From Hygrophila difformis (taxonomy: Eukaryota; Streptophyta; Magnoliopsida; Lamiales; Acanthaceae), in the NCBI GenBank assembly GCA_030278955.1, contig JAOANR010000006.1:5513310-5577309 (forward strand): a DNA stretch of 64,000 nt, given 5' to 3'. The translations under genes were made by a program, and so were the position numbers. Under the pieces are notes generated by a model. The model saw only the letters and a list, made by a program, of their open reading frames with translations, ran no database searches and had not been told where the DNA came from. Each line of letters starts with the position of its first letter. Within the stretch, counting starts at the first letter, position 1. Shown in pieces: positions 1 through 11,700 of this stretch.

Positions 1-2
1 AC

Positions 3-519
3 ATGTTATCTGAAATGAGGGAGGAAGCTCGTGATCATGCACGTGTGCGCAATGCATATTTTGAACAGGTATATGCAAGTTATGTAACTTATTGGCTTCA
101 AGGATGATGTGTTCCTTTTGAGCCAAGTTTTCATCTTGTACTTCATTCTCTCCTTGACTCAGATTAGACCAATGTGATGGTAATTTTATAGAGGAGAAAG
201 TTTCATCCTATGCTGCCATAAAGGGTAAAGCAGTTTGACTATCTAACTAAGCAATCAATTCAATAGACAACCATCCTCATGGTTTGAAGGACTTTTAATG
301 TTTATCCCTTTTGGTATTAAACATGCCCTGAGTTCTAGCATTGCTTCTGACCTCTATTTTATTGTATATAACTGATACATTTGTGAGATTTTAGGCTCGG
401 CAAGCATACCTCATTGGCAACAAGGCCTTAGCTAAGGAGTTAAGCATTAAAGGACAGTTGCACAATATGCAGATGAAAGCAGCACATGGAAAAGCGCAGG
501 AATCAATATTTCGCCAGAG
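3..519 (+). pseudogene. DUF1771/Smr-type protein, internal fragment
   Basis: Two exons can be read. The first (3-68) enters from outside the window and encodes an MREEARDHARVRNAYFEQ-like stretch. After a GT-AG intron, exon 395-519 continues in frame with ARQAYLIGNKALAKELS and ends near KAQESIFRQR. This is the DUF1771 helical region that precedes the Smr domain in plant Smr/MutS2-C-type proteins. In such proteins the next exon carries a DLHGLHV-type Smr motif. I find no such motif downstream before an unrelated gene remnant starts, so this copy appears broken after the DUF1771 region. The 5' part lies outside the window. Family call is firm; the pseudogene status is inference. Confidence 0.7.
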
Positions 520-1080
520 GTTTGTTGTTTGTTATATTTTTCACAATTCCTCAGTATGCTATAGAAAAGATGACAAATAAAAGCAAGGTATCATATAGCT
601 GTATCATATAGCAAGGTATCATAAAAGCAAGGTATCACATTCCGGAGAGATGAGGATTTTGCGAAGCTAAGTTGGGATATTGGATATTTAAAGTGGTTTC
701 TTGATTTTTCAGGCTTACCACAACGGAGGTGAGACAAAATCTGGTTTCTGACACTGCGAGGGGTTGGAATGGCTAGTAAACGCATCCAAAGTGTTCTATA
801 TGGAATAAACTACTTACCAAGGAGGTTAAGCAGCGTGAAGTATATGATGAGACTTGTGTGCATTATAATTCCCAAGGAGAAGAATCCCCTGAAGAAGGTG
901 ACGTGTTATTGTCTACTGAGTGGCACGCCACAGCCTTTACAAAGATGAAGAAATGGAGCAACACTCTGAAAGAATTGGACTTGATTAATGATTGGTGTGA
1001 GGCTGGTGAATGTTCGTGACAGTTGAAGAATTTTTGATGCCAAATTGGAGCAAAAGGTGCATACATTCAAGAATCTTGCC
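520..1080. other. Non-coding or degraded stretch between two gene remnants
   Basis: No continuing Smr domain is visible. A short direct repeat built on AAGGTATCAT occurs at about 584-635. Near the right end one frame reads ELDLINDWCEAGECS and then hits a stop at about 1017-1019. The following bases read in another frame into the next gene remnant. This suggests a decayed 5' coding part of that gene, not a clean promoter. Confidence 0.4.
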
Positions 1081-2091
1081 ATGGTCCTGATAGGTCATCC
1101 CTCAGTGCAGGAGTCAATGATGCACAACTTGATTGCTTCCAATCCTCAACATTCAAACTTCCAATTTTTCGTCAGACGCCATGAGAGGGAGGCAATGACT
1201 GTCAACTCACTCACGACAGTATCCGAGATTCTGAGTGTTTCGGCCCAGCAAAGGAAGGTTGTCAGGCACACAATCTGCCCACAAGTAACACACCACAATA
1301 TATGGATCAATGCACTTACAGAGATACTGAATGGATTGAAGTCTGAGATTGAGGCTGTCATCGATCGGAGACCACCGAGTAAAGAGATAAGATTTGCCCT
1401 ACAAATAGTTGTTGGTTGTCTCAAGTTACTTGAATCCGCTACATCCTATGATCCCGACAAGAGTTCGTGGATGCGCCTTACACCTACAAAAGAAATGAAT
1501 TCACCCGATTCTCCAAAATGGGAAGATGCTCTTGAGATGTCGATTGATCTCATCAATTGCCTGAGCGATGACGGGGATTTCGCTTTCCATGTTTCGAAGC
1601 TTGAGGCCATGAAAGAAGGGCTGTATCATATCCGAGATATTTTGATAGATAAGAGAACAATTTTTACAGGGAGACTCGACACCAAGAACCCTCCCTCGGT
1701 GCGGAAGAAGCTGACAAAGACACTGGGCCATTCATCTCAATGCCTGTTTACTCTTCTAATGTATTATCTGTATGGCACTGTTAAGGACATCGAAGTAGAC
1801 GTTCGTGGAGGTGTACACGCAGCTGGTAAGGGTGGTACATTGCGCTTGTACGTAGGAAAGATCTTGATTTTGGATGAGGAAAAGGTGGTTTGGAATGGGG
1901 TGAAGCAGTTGGATGGTGCTCTTGGGCTGTTTAAGTTTGTTTGGCAGACAGCAGGGATGAAAGAGGGGATTTGGAGCTGCAAGGTCATTTGTGGTGTGTT
2001 GGATCTCAAAACAGGTCATATACGTACAGGGGAAACATCTACTATTTCTTACATGGAATTAATCTTAGACTGTAGCATCATGCTTCGGTAA
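1081..2091 (+). pseudogene. Plant-specific protein of unknown function, frameshifted at both ends
   Basis: The open frame from ATG 1081 encodes about 336 residues without introns. The frame is open further left, to about 1027, but with no ATG. I recognise it only as an uncharacterised plant family with a C-terminal region like KKLTKTLGHSSQCLFTLL and YYLYGTVKDIEVDVRGG. After AGMK at about 1957-1962 the frame turns into unfamiliar sequence. The frame offset by two bases reads ELQGHLWCVGSQNRSYTYRG from about 1974 and stops at 2073-2075, which looks like the genuine C-terminus. Upstream, a second break separates GECS from the AKLEQKVHTF region. Two independent frame breaks point to a decayed copy, or to one sequence error plus an unusual start. 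The function is unknown. Confidence 0.6.
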
Positions 2092-2469
2092 TGTTTGAAA
2101 TCTTTGAGTTGCACCAAATGTATAAAATTTAAGTTTCAGGCTCAATGCATTACTATTCAAAACCTTAGGCTCCATTTGTAAAATGAAATTGAACGACTAT
2201 TTATAATCACAAGATATACTTAATACATAAAATTAGTTAATTTATAAGAACTTTAAACAAGTAAATTCAATTTGCTTCTATGTTTTCCCCTGTTCGTACT
2301 CGACTACTTGTGATTTCTTAAACAGTATATTTTCTGTTGTTTTTCTCAAGCCATTAATGAATAATGACAGACAACATGGAAATAGGTCAAAATTCAAATT
2401 GGGTATGTCATTATACATGCCAGTATGTTTGTATGCAACAGTTGGAGAAAAATAAGTTAATGGAATCGT

Positions 2470-2996
2470 AGTTGTTAAAATTTCGAGTTGATCTTAACAA
2501 CTTATGATTTTACGATCACACAATCTCTAAAACGATCTGGATCCTTGTAGGATCTAAAAATTAGTAAGATTCCAATTCTGATGGTAGAATGTTACGATCT
2601 TATGGTCATACTCACTCAAACGCTTCTACGATCTTACGATCATACCTTCTTAAATGCATAAAATTTTTGTAGGATTTTATGATTTGGGATCGAAGTAACT
2701 TTTTTCCTTTAATTTTAAATTTAAGAGCTTGTATTCGTTATGTATGATGTGTAAAAAAAATATGTATGTATGTGGAAATATTTTATATTTGATTGTGATG
2801 TTTTTGTACTGTATTGTACTACAATTAACTTGCAAATTAATAAACATATGAAATAATGCTTTTACTTGTTAGTATGCATAATTGAATTTATCCATTATTA
2901 CAACTTCATAAGATCTTAAAATTTCGATCCGATCCTACGATCGGATCTTGCGAAAAAAAAAAAAAAAATCCATATAGAATCCCAATCTTAACAACC
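2470..2996. mobile_element. Candidate MITE with ACGATC-rich interior
   Basis: The ends read GTTGTTAAAATT and (reverse complement of the right end) GTTGTTAAGATT, a short imperfect terminal inverted repeat (TIR). The interior has many copies of TACGATC/GATCGTA-like words in both orientations. No clear target-site duplication is visible, so the boundaries are tentative. Confidence 0.35.
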
Positions 2997-3247
2997 TTGA
3001 ATAGAATACTTCAGGTACCTAACTGAAATTTCTCAAAATCGTGGGGAATTTATTTTACTTTACCTTGTACGCTTTTATTTATACAGTATAGTACAAGTAG
3101 ACTGAAATTTGGTCCTAATCCCTATTCCTCAAAAAAGCCAAAAAGAATTGTACCAACTCGAATCCTCCTGGACGGTTGGATTAAAGTTTCAATCTCAAGG
3201 ACGATATTCGGCCACGATCGTTGCCTGTCTACTTTTGATTAATCGAG

Positions 3248-3276
3248 CACGTTGTGGCTCACAATGAAACCACGTT
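3248..3276 (+). promoter_or_regulatory. Paired CACGTT elements upstream of HY5
   Basis: CACGTT occurs at 3248-3253 and again at 3271-3276, about 260-285 bp upstream of the HY5 start codon. In Arabidopsis, HY5 has been reported to bind its own promoter through a CACGTT T/E-box. Two copies with 23-bp spacing fit autoregulation, but binding here is inferred from the motif only. Confidence 0.4.
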
Positions 3277-3532
3277 CATGGTGTTTGACCCGTTGGATCA
3301 AAAGCAATCTACGGTTTCTGTACATCCAACAATTGGCCCTATTTCGGTGTCTGCCTAGTGCAACATTAATGTCCCGCTCTTTTTCCCTCGTCGATATCTA
3401 AAGATCAATCCTTTATTGCCAATAGACGGACTAAGACTAATCGTCCAATGTCATTCTGAAAGACTCGCTTTTTGCTACATCTTTCTCCCCCCTGCGTTAT
3501 TGTGCTGTACTGGTAATTTGCTACCAACAGAA

Positions 3533-5597
3533 ATGCAAGAACAAACAACCAGCTCTGTTGCAGCAGCTTCTTTGCCTTCTAGCAGCGAGAGATCTTCAAG
3601 CTCTGCTCTTCAACTTGAAGTCAAAGAAGGTTTTTTTTCCGATTACTTTTTTAGTTTGTTCCATTCTTTCCTTTGGTGTGCCGTTTTTATTGCAAGAAGA
3701 TCTTCCCATGTTGATTATGTGATGCAGCAGTATTGTCTATTCTTCGGCCCCATATCCTTTAATAATATTCCTTTCGTATTTTTGCCATGTCTTCCAAATC
3801 ACGTCTTGTGAATTTTGTTTCTTGCTTAAAAAAAATTGAATCTTGATTTTTTTTTTTCTTGCTACGCGAAATGTTAGCTTGGCATTTCGTCGAATGTTTG
3901 TTGGACTGATTTAGTATATGTCTGAAATTCATGATCCGTGTGTTGAAAATGGTGTTTCTCAATTCTATCTTAGATGCCAGTTGAGAATATTGAATTATTC
4001 CAACAGTTTAATGTAATGTTTGTTTTCGTTGCATATTTTGTCTTTGTTTCCCGTCCCAATCGATGGATTTTCATGCATCAATTGTTGGAGAAGGCAATAC
4101 TTCATTCAGATTTCAATGTTCTGTTTTTTTTTTTTTTTTTTGGTTTTTTTTGGTTTTTTTTTGAAAATCATTAAGAGTTGATGTAACTGAATACCTTGTC
4201 TTGGCTCTTGGTCTTACACGCCAAAGCTGGGCTTATTAGCTCAATGGAGTTGTTTTAGTCTGTATTCAAACTTTGTGAAGGCATGGAGAGCGATGACGAA
4301 ATAAGAAGAGTACCCGAGATGGTGGGTGAGGCCGTCGGTCCAACGGCATCCGGCCGTGACGGAGGCTCAGGTGCTGGGCAGGTCCAACCTTCAGGCAGTG
4401 GTTCGAGGAGGAGAGTAAGAAGCCCAGCGGACAAAGAGAACAAGAGGTTAAAACGGTATGTTGAGAATTCAGTCCAATCCTTATCTAGAAACGGTCCCTC
4501 CCTGGCAGGCACATCTGTATTCAACTTTAAACCCCACCTAAAAGTTGCATCAAATACTACATGTGTACCGGGCTGATCATATATTTTTAATATTTGGTAG
4601 AAGATTGGGCCTTATTTTTAGGCGGGCTGTCCGCAGGTGGTTGAACGCCAATGGCACTTGTGCAATATGTGCTTCTAATCAGTTCCTTGTTTGTTTCTTT
4701 TGGGGTTGAAAAGGTTGTTGAGGAACAGAGTTTCAGCACAACAAGCAAGGGAGAGAAAAAAGGCATATTTGATTGATTTGGAGGCTAAGGCTAAAGATTT
4801 GGAGACTAAGAATGCCGAGCTTGAAGAAAGGGTGTCCAACTTGCAAAACGAGAACCAAATGCTTAGACAGGTAATACTTGAGTTTTTTTTATACATTCTC
4901 TGAAATAATCCTACTCATTCATATCACTGCCTGTTATTGATTTGGACATAACATCATAATTGACAAGTGGGATGACTACCAAGAGGGTCCATGTGGAACT
5001 GAAATTGAGAACTGAGTGTGCTTTAGAGAATTAAAGTTGAGATGTGTTACTCTTCCACCTTTCTGGGAGAGTTGTGCACAAGGCCATTGTGGAGTAAAAC
5101 AATCCATCTCTTTCCCATGCCATCCATTTTCTAACAAATGTAATTAAAGGGGCTTTCTTTTCTTTTCTGACAAAACCCCCTCATCAAAATGATGCTTAGG
5201 AAACTTTTCTCTTCTAATACTAGCCTTCTTCTTGTTCATTCTTAAAGGTCTATGCACACCTTGTTCTCTCTCAAACATCCCTTCCTCACATGCTCTTCTA
5301 TGAATCATAAAAAAATGTGCAAAAAAGGCTGATCAAGGCAGTGAAAGATTGTTTAGCAATCAATGGTTTTATCCTAGTGTTTATAAATGAAAACGAATCT
5401 GAGTGTTGATGAATTGGCAACACATGATTGGTTCATTCATTGTAGGTTGATTGCTCATGCTTTTATGTTACTGCAAGTATTGCTTTTCCAATCCAAATCC
5501 AACACGTATATCTCGAAATTGCCCTAACTAGGTGGTTAAATACGTGCAGATATTGAAGAACACAACTGCAGCAGGCTCACAAGAGGGAAGAAAATAG
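3533..5597 (+). CDS. HY5: HY5 bZIP transcription factor (ELONGATED HYPOCOTYL 5)
   Basis: Four exons with GT-AG borders join in frame: 3533-3629, 4281-4455, 4714-4870 and 5550-5597 (158 aa). The N-terminus [20 protein letters not shown] and the motif [12 protein letters not shown] (about residues 35-46) match HY5. In Arabidopsis this stretch contains the casein-kinase-II site and the VPE motif bound by the WD40 domain of COP1, which targets HY5 for degradation in darkness. The basic region [16 protein letters not shown] follows near residues 95-110, then a leucine zipper ending [14 protein letters not shown]5 is a nuclear activator of light responses, binding ACGT-core promoters as a dimer. 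The short C-terminal tail AAGSQEGRK after the zipper is normal for the family. All splice phases agree, so the gene looks functional. Confidence 0.96.
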
Positions 5598-6260
5598 GAA
5601 TCTGTTTTTGTTGCTAGAGCTTCTGAAAGATGGAGCAATGAGTTTGTTAGGGGCAAGGAATTATTCTTCCATCATCTTCATGTCCTAGGCTTGATACAGA
5701 AATGCGATTCCTTTCTCGATTCATCCTTCAGCTCATTCCTTGAGGCAATGGGAGACTTTCCCTCTTTATAGATAGAGTCTATGAAATCCAAGTGAATCTG
5801 TGTTGTAGTATTGATTGTATGTTTTTTTTCTCAACTTTGTAGCAAAATAGAAGTACTATGATTCAGTTTAGTTTATTAGATTAGGGACAAATATTGACCG
5901 ATATATAAACTGTACCACTACTCTGCATTTGGAGTACTTATCCTAATTTGATTGTGCAACATTCTTAATACTACAACACAACACTCACGCTGATTATTCC
6001 TTTTAATCAATAATCCTCCTACTTTGATGAAGTATTTTGTTTTGCAGTCACCATCTTTGCTCGTGTTTTTAATGGTGATTTTATTTGTGGGTGTAAAAAT
6101 ACACTGCTTAAATCAATAAAAAGTCACATGTATGCACACTTAACACAATTAATTTTAGTGCAAGATGATGACAGGTGAACTGTCTCACTCCATGAAGATA
6201 ATTTGAAGATAAAACAAGGAGAAATGGAACAGAAAAATAAAAATAAAAATCATGTAGTCC
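5598..6260. other. HY5 3' UTR and intergenic DNA
   Basis: AT-rich sequence after the HY5 stop codon. The first few hundred bases are probably the 3' UTR. No open frame or repeat with clear ends is seen before the LINE target-site copy at 6261. Confidence 0.5.
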
Positions 6261-7503
6261 AGTGACCAGTAAGTAAATTTTTTTTTTTTCGTAACAGAGC
6301 AGGCTAGATAAAGACATTACAAAAGGGAAAAATAAAAAATAAAAAGGAAAAAACAAAGAGAGCATGGCAACATGCTAACTAGCCCTTGGGAACCAAGTAC
6401 CCGTCGCATCTGCCGTCAAAAGAGGACGTACGCCATCTGGAGGAAAGGCCCATGTCGTGAAAAATAGTTCATCTTGCACCCCTCGTTTAGCTAGGTAGTC
6501 AGCCACAGCGTTTCCTTCTCTCAAGATATGTCGAAATTGGCACACCTGGAGAGATCTCCTTATTTCCCCAATTCTGGCCAAGTATGCAGCTAGCCAATGT
6601 GACTGAGAATTGCCGCCCTTTATGAGCCGTATAGCCTGTTCAGAGTCACTAAAACAACAAATCCCTCTAACACCATTTTGCACTACTAACTCCAGCCCAT
6701 ACATAATTCCAGCTACCTCTGCATGGATCACTGATGTATCTCCCAAGCACCCCGAAACACCTCCCATCCAGCTACCATCCATCCGCCTTAGCACAGCCCC
6801 GAATCCCGCCTTATTGCTATCATCTTGTCGAGACCCATCGCAATGCAGACACACTCCAGACCAATCCCCCATATTCCACTTCACTAACCGCATCGGGGGA
6901 GATAAGGTAGAGGGTATCACCTGCACAACATCTAACATTGCACGGGCATGCAAGACTTTTCGAATAGTGGTCAAATGTGATGTATTGGTACCTCGAAAGA
7001 TTCGTGCACATCTTTCCTTCCAGATTTGCCACACACCAGCCAAGAAGATGTTGCCGAAGTGGCTAAACATACCCCCCAACCAACGACGAATGTGTGGCCG
7101 ATCTATAGTATCCAAGTCATTCGGCAGCGAGACACCAAGCGTCCTCCACACCGGGTTCGTCCAGGAACAATAGAATAAACAGTGTGTCCAATCCTCCTCA
7201 TGGACTCCACAAATCTGACATAAAGGAGATGAGGCCATACCTCTATGAAACCGTAGGGAATTACTCGGAAGTGCCTCCCAAGCAAGCAACCAGAGAAGGA
7301 AGCAAAGGCGTTCTGGCAAGTTGGAGGACCATAGCCACCTCCATTGACCTCCCTCATCCGAGTTTCCTAAAAGGAAAGCGTAACCAGATGCAACAGTATA
7401 GATACCATCCAAGGTCCCCTTCCACACCCATCGATCTTCCAGGGATGGATGAAGAACCGGTGGCGAAAGTACCTGTATTTCCTGTTGAGTGACCAGTAAG
7501 TAA
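6261..7503 (-). mobile_element. 5'-truncated L1-type LINE with 16-bp TSD
   Basis: The direct repeat AGTGACCAGTAAGTAA flanks the element at 6261-6276 and 7488-7503, a perfect 16-bp target-site duplication. Immediately inside the left copy is a run of T (about 6278-6289), the poly(A) tail of a minus-strand insertion. The element body (6277-7487) holds the 3' end of a reverse-transcriptase ORF (zinc finger and RNase H). The promoter, ORF1, endonuclease and RT core are missing, as expected from incomplete reverse transcription. Confidence 0.93.
6375..7427 (-). pseudogene. LINE ORF2 3' portion: zf-RVT plus RNase H
   Basis: About 350 residues are open on the minus strand up to the stop at 6375-6377. 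A zinc-binding zf-RVT region comes first (CFLLWLLAWEALPSNSLRF, then CQICGVHEEDWTHCLFYC). It is followed by a plant-type RNase H domain with LHCDGSR, AGFGAVLRR, HAEVAGIMYGLE and CFSDSEQAIRLI, which supply the Asp/Glu residues expected at the active site, and an LREGNAVADYLAKRG motif near the end. It is the tail of a plant non-LTR retrotransposon polyprotein and cannot be expressed as such because the element is 5'-truncated. It differs in sequence from the full-length LINE at 44-50 kb, so it belongs to another subfamily. Confidence 0.9.
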
Positions 7504-8738
7504 TTCTTTCTTTATTGTTGAAAAACAAATCAACATTTATTTATTAATTAATGCTAAATTGACAACCAAACAAACCCCGCACCTTGCGCTAGAGTCATGA
7601 TCTTAAGTCTTTACTCAACTAATGCCTCCATCATACATTCGTAATCGTCTATTTCAGTTTCTACACTCATACCAAAAAACAATGAAAAAGATGATGCCAC
7701 TTCAATGATACGACATGCCAACCGATATTTTAGTATTCATAAATTTGTGGGCTTTTCACTTTCTGTAAATTTTCTTTATTATGAAGAAGGTGCGAAACTT
7801 GCATTCGCAACTAACCAATTACTTGGAGCACGAATTGGTTTCTTTTTCTGTAAAAGCCTTGTTTAGAGAACATCCAACAACAGTACGGTGGTAGTTAGGG
7901 GAATGAATTATTTAACAAAATCATTACTATTAGAAAATTTGCAATTGCAAATGTTGCATAATTTCTTGTAAGGAAGACGAGAGGGTGATGAAAGAATTGG
8001 TTGAGATGGTCCACCGACAGAGATGCAATTATTATTCGTCGGTGGGAGGCGCCACCGGCTGCAGCCGGTAAACCAAGACATACAGGCTGTCACCTGGAGG
8101 CAGCGTTTGGCTCTAGTGGTTTGCTAACTGTAATGGTATCATCATTGTCATCTGCCATCTGGCTTATTTACTTTCTAAAATTTACGTTACCACTCTGGTT
8201 TATTTATTAAAGTTTCAGTCCAATCAAATTTCAATTGTATTTTGTTCAGAAAAACATTTACAATTGTATTTTTATTAGAATAGGCAAGATGCCAAGTTTA
8301 GTTCATTTTTAATTTGAAGCAAAAAGGCTTTTTTTGGGGTTCCCTTGGGTAGATTTCTTAGGTTTAGAAAATAATTTACTGGAGTGGGTCTTTTTCTTCC
8401 TTTTCTTTTCTACACTTAAAAACCACAAGCCGACAGCGGAGGAGGGAACTGGCAACCGGTTCGGTGGGTCAAGAAAAGAACCACAAGTAATAAAATAATC
8501 TGTCAATAAAATGATAAAATGACATTGTTTTAGCAGAATTCAAGAGGGGAGACTCGAGACTGGAGAGAGAGGCAGGCACTGAGAGAGAGAGAGTGAGATG
8601 TGGGAGATTGTTTGAGGCAGATGCCCTTCTACTTCTGCATCCTCTATTTCCCATTCCGTGTTATTATTCAGTGAAAAATATAATTCTTGGGTTCAATTGC
8701 ATAAATAATCTATCATACATACTAGCAATTACGCTAAT
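7504..8738. other. Intergenic region, probable CESA1 promoter and 5' leader
   Basis: AT-rich DNA with no coding signal. A GC-richer patch near 8035-8105 has no recognised identity. From about 8540 to the start codon at 8739 the sequence looks like a 5' leader, including a short GA repeat at 8581-8593. GA/CT repeats are common in plant 5' UTRs. Confidence 0.45.
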
Positions 8739-11700
8739 ATGGAGGCAAATGCCGGAATGGTGGCCGGATCACACAAGAGGAATGAGCTTGTTAGAATTCG
8801 CCACGATTCTGATAGTGCGGTATGAGCCCTTTGTTTCACTCATCATGCATTTGGTTTTTGCTGCTTCAATTATTTGTTGGTTTCTTGTTTGTGTTGTCGG
8901 TTGGATCTGAGTGGTCTTCTACTGATTTGGGAGCTAAAGATTGGATCTTGGCATTGATTGAAAATTGATGAGCTGAGATTTGATTCTGCACTGGTGTTGA
9001 AGTATTCAGTCAACTTTTCATTTGTTGTAACGGGATGTAACTTGCATCTGAGTTTAGATCTGTCTGTCGGTTCCAGTGGAGTGGTTGCTGAAGTGACAAT
9101 TTGCATAAACATCAGGCAATGGGTGCTTAGTAGTTCTGATTTTTGATTCTTAATAAGCCTTTATCTCTGTAATTTCTCTTGTGATGTGTTGCTAGAGCTT
9201 AGATTCAATTGGTGCCATCGATGATTCTCAGCCTTGGTTTCATTAAGATCATGTGATGCCCATCATGCCCAGATCAAGCTGTAGTCTTTATATGGGTTTA
9301 CTGGTCATTGTTGGCGCTTTACTGCTGTTTAACTGGTTTTGTTGATAGTGGAAAGGCTGTTTTAGTGATGGTTTGACTATGGTTTCAATCATCCTGTCTG
9401 ATCCCTGTTTACCTTCTGGACAATGATCCAAACTTCAAGTTTTGCAATGATGCTTATTTGATTAGAGTGCGTTTCAATTGTATCTTGTTCAGTACTTTGC
9501 TTGTGTGGTGGCAATGATTTTTGTACAGTATAATTTGTTTCTTTCCACTGGATCCTAGTGGCAGAATAATCTGGAGAGCCTGTGTATTGGTTTGGATGAA
9601 ATTCTTATTGATTGATAAATGTTTTGATGCAGCCAAAGCCACTGAAGAATCTTAATGGTCAGATATGTCAGATCTGTGGAGATACTGTTGGTGTGACTGC
9701 CAATGGCGATGTCTTTGTTGCTTGCAATGAATGCGCCTTCCCAGTTTGCCGTGCTTGTTATGAATATGAGCGGAAAGATGGGAATCAGTCCTGCCCTCAG
9801 TGTAAGACTAGATACAAGAGACACAAAGGTTAGTTTGCTTTTTTTTTTCAAATTCTGTAATATTCTTTCCGTGGGGGCACAGAAACTTATTGGCTTTGCA
9901 TATCCTAGGGAGTCCAAGAGTTGACGGGGATGATGATGAAGATGAAATTGATGACCTGGAGAATGAGTTTAATTATTCACAGGGGAAATTGAAGGCTAGA
10001 TCTCAATGGCAGGGTGATGATGCTGAGCTTTCTGCATCTTCCAGACGTGAATCCCATCAACCAATCCCTCTCCTCACCCATGGACACCCTGTAAGCCATT
10101 AAAACCTTTTTGACAGATATGTGCATTCCATGGACTCTAAAGATACTCAGTGGGGTTTGAATTTGATGATATTCCAATGCTTAAAGATGGAAGATGCTTA
10201 TTTTCTGAAAATCTGTTTTAGTTATTTAGCTTGCCCTTTTACTGGCATTATTTTGATGGTAAACCAAATTCTATTGATGCAGATGTATTCTGTTAATTGA
10301 TGTTTATGGCTTCTTCTTCATTGGTCATCTGCATTCCTTTGATTACTAATGCCCACGAACACACTTTATATAACTACCTACTTCACGTGATATCAAAATA
10401 CTTCTCAGAAGACCCTTCTGTTGAGCATGTTCTGATGACTTGCAACGCATATGCTTTTCACCCTTGTTTATTTATGCCATTATAATCATGGTTTCTGCCA
10501 CCATATCCATGATTGATAGGTTTCCGGAGAGATTATTCCTCCTTCTATACAAGACACTCATTCTGTCAGAAGTACATCAGGGCCTTTGGGTCCTGGAGAC
10601 CGGATTCACTCCCTTCCCTATGTAGACCCGAGGCAGCCAGGTAGCTAATTATACTGTATATTCAATTGTTCATTTCTTTATATGTACCCTTTATTTGTGA
10701 TATACAAACAACTTACAACTGTATGTCATTGCTGCAGTTCCTGTGAGAATAGTGGACCCTTCTAAAGATCTGAATTCTTATGGACTGGGAAGTGTTGATT
10801 GGAAGGAGCGAGTTGAAGGTTGGAAACTAAAACAGGAGAAAAATATGGTGCAAATGAACAACAAATACAGTGAAGGAAAAGGAGATATTGAAGGCACTGG
10901 GTCAAATGGAGAAGAACTTCAAATGTGAGCTCATATTCTAATGTTTATTTTCAAGCCTAAATAAAGGAGTAGATGGAAGATTAAAATCTGGTTTTTTAGC
11001 ATTCGTGACCAGTCTTATGATCATTTGCTTTCATTGCAGGCACAAGGATTAAAAATGACTAAATTTATTTCTTTTTTGGTATTAAAGCTTAATTTTCCCA
11101 TCAACGAGTCATGCATAAACATATTGAATACTTTCAAGAACCAATTTGATCTGCACACCTCATGGGATGCTAATAGCTTGTTTTGGTGTCAGGGCTGATG
11201 ATGCACGCCAACCTTTGAGCCGTGTTGTGCCTATTCCTTCGACTCATCTTACTCCATATCGTGTTGTGATCATTTTTCGACTGATCATCTTGGGGTTCTT
11301 TCTTCAATACCGGTGTACACACCCTGTAAAGGATGCTTATCCCTTGTGGCTTACGTCAGTTATCTGTGAGATTTGGTTTGCCCTGTCCTGGCTTCTGGAT
11401 CAGTTTCCAAAATGGTACCCAATTAACCGCGAGACCTATCTTGATAGACTTGCATTGAGGTTAGGGAAAAAATTTTATGTTCTCAAAGCCTAGCTCCCTT
11501 TAGTGAAATTTGTGGATACGTACAAACCTCATTAACTATGTTCTAATGTCTTATCTTGTATTTTTTAATAGATATGATAGGGATGGTGAGCCTTCCCAGT
11601 TGGCTCCTGTTGATGTGTTTGTGAGTACAGTGGATCCCATGAAAGAACCACCTCTTGTCACTGCAAACACTGTGCTTTCCATCCTGGCTGTGGATTACCC

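Larger units (their letters stand above)
2092..3532. other. Intergenic region and probable HY5 promoter/5' leader
   Basis: The left part is AT-rich and contains a candidate MITE (2470-2996). The right part, about 3000-3532, is the likely promoter and 5' leader of the HY5 gene. It includes two CACGTT elements and a pyrimidine-rich leader. No coding capacity is seen apart from short accidental frames. Confidence 0.6.

Noticed and set aside
1045..1080. Start of the unknown-function protein at 1045
   Set aside because: The codon there is TTG; the first ATG in that frame is at 1081.
6610..7173. Plus-strand 187-codon open frame
   Set aside because: It is the complement of the LINE zf-RVT/RNase H frame and shows no domain of its own.
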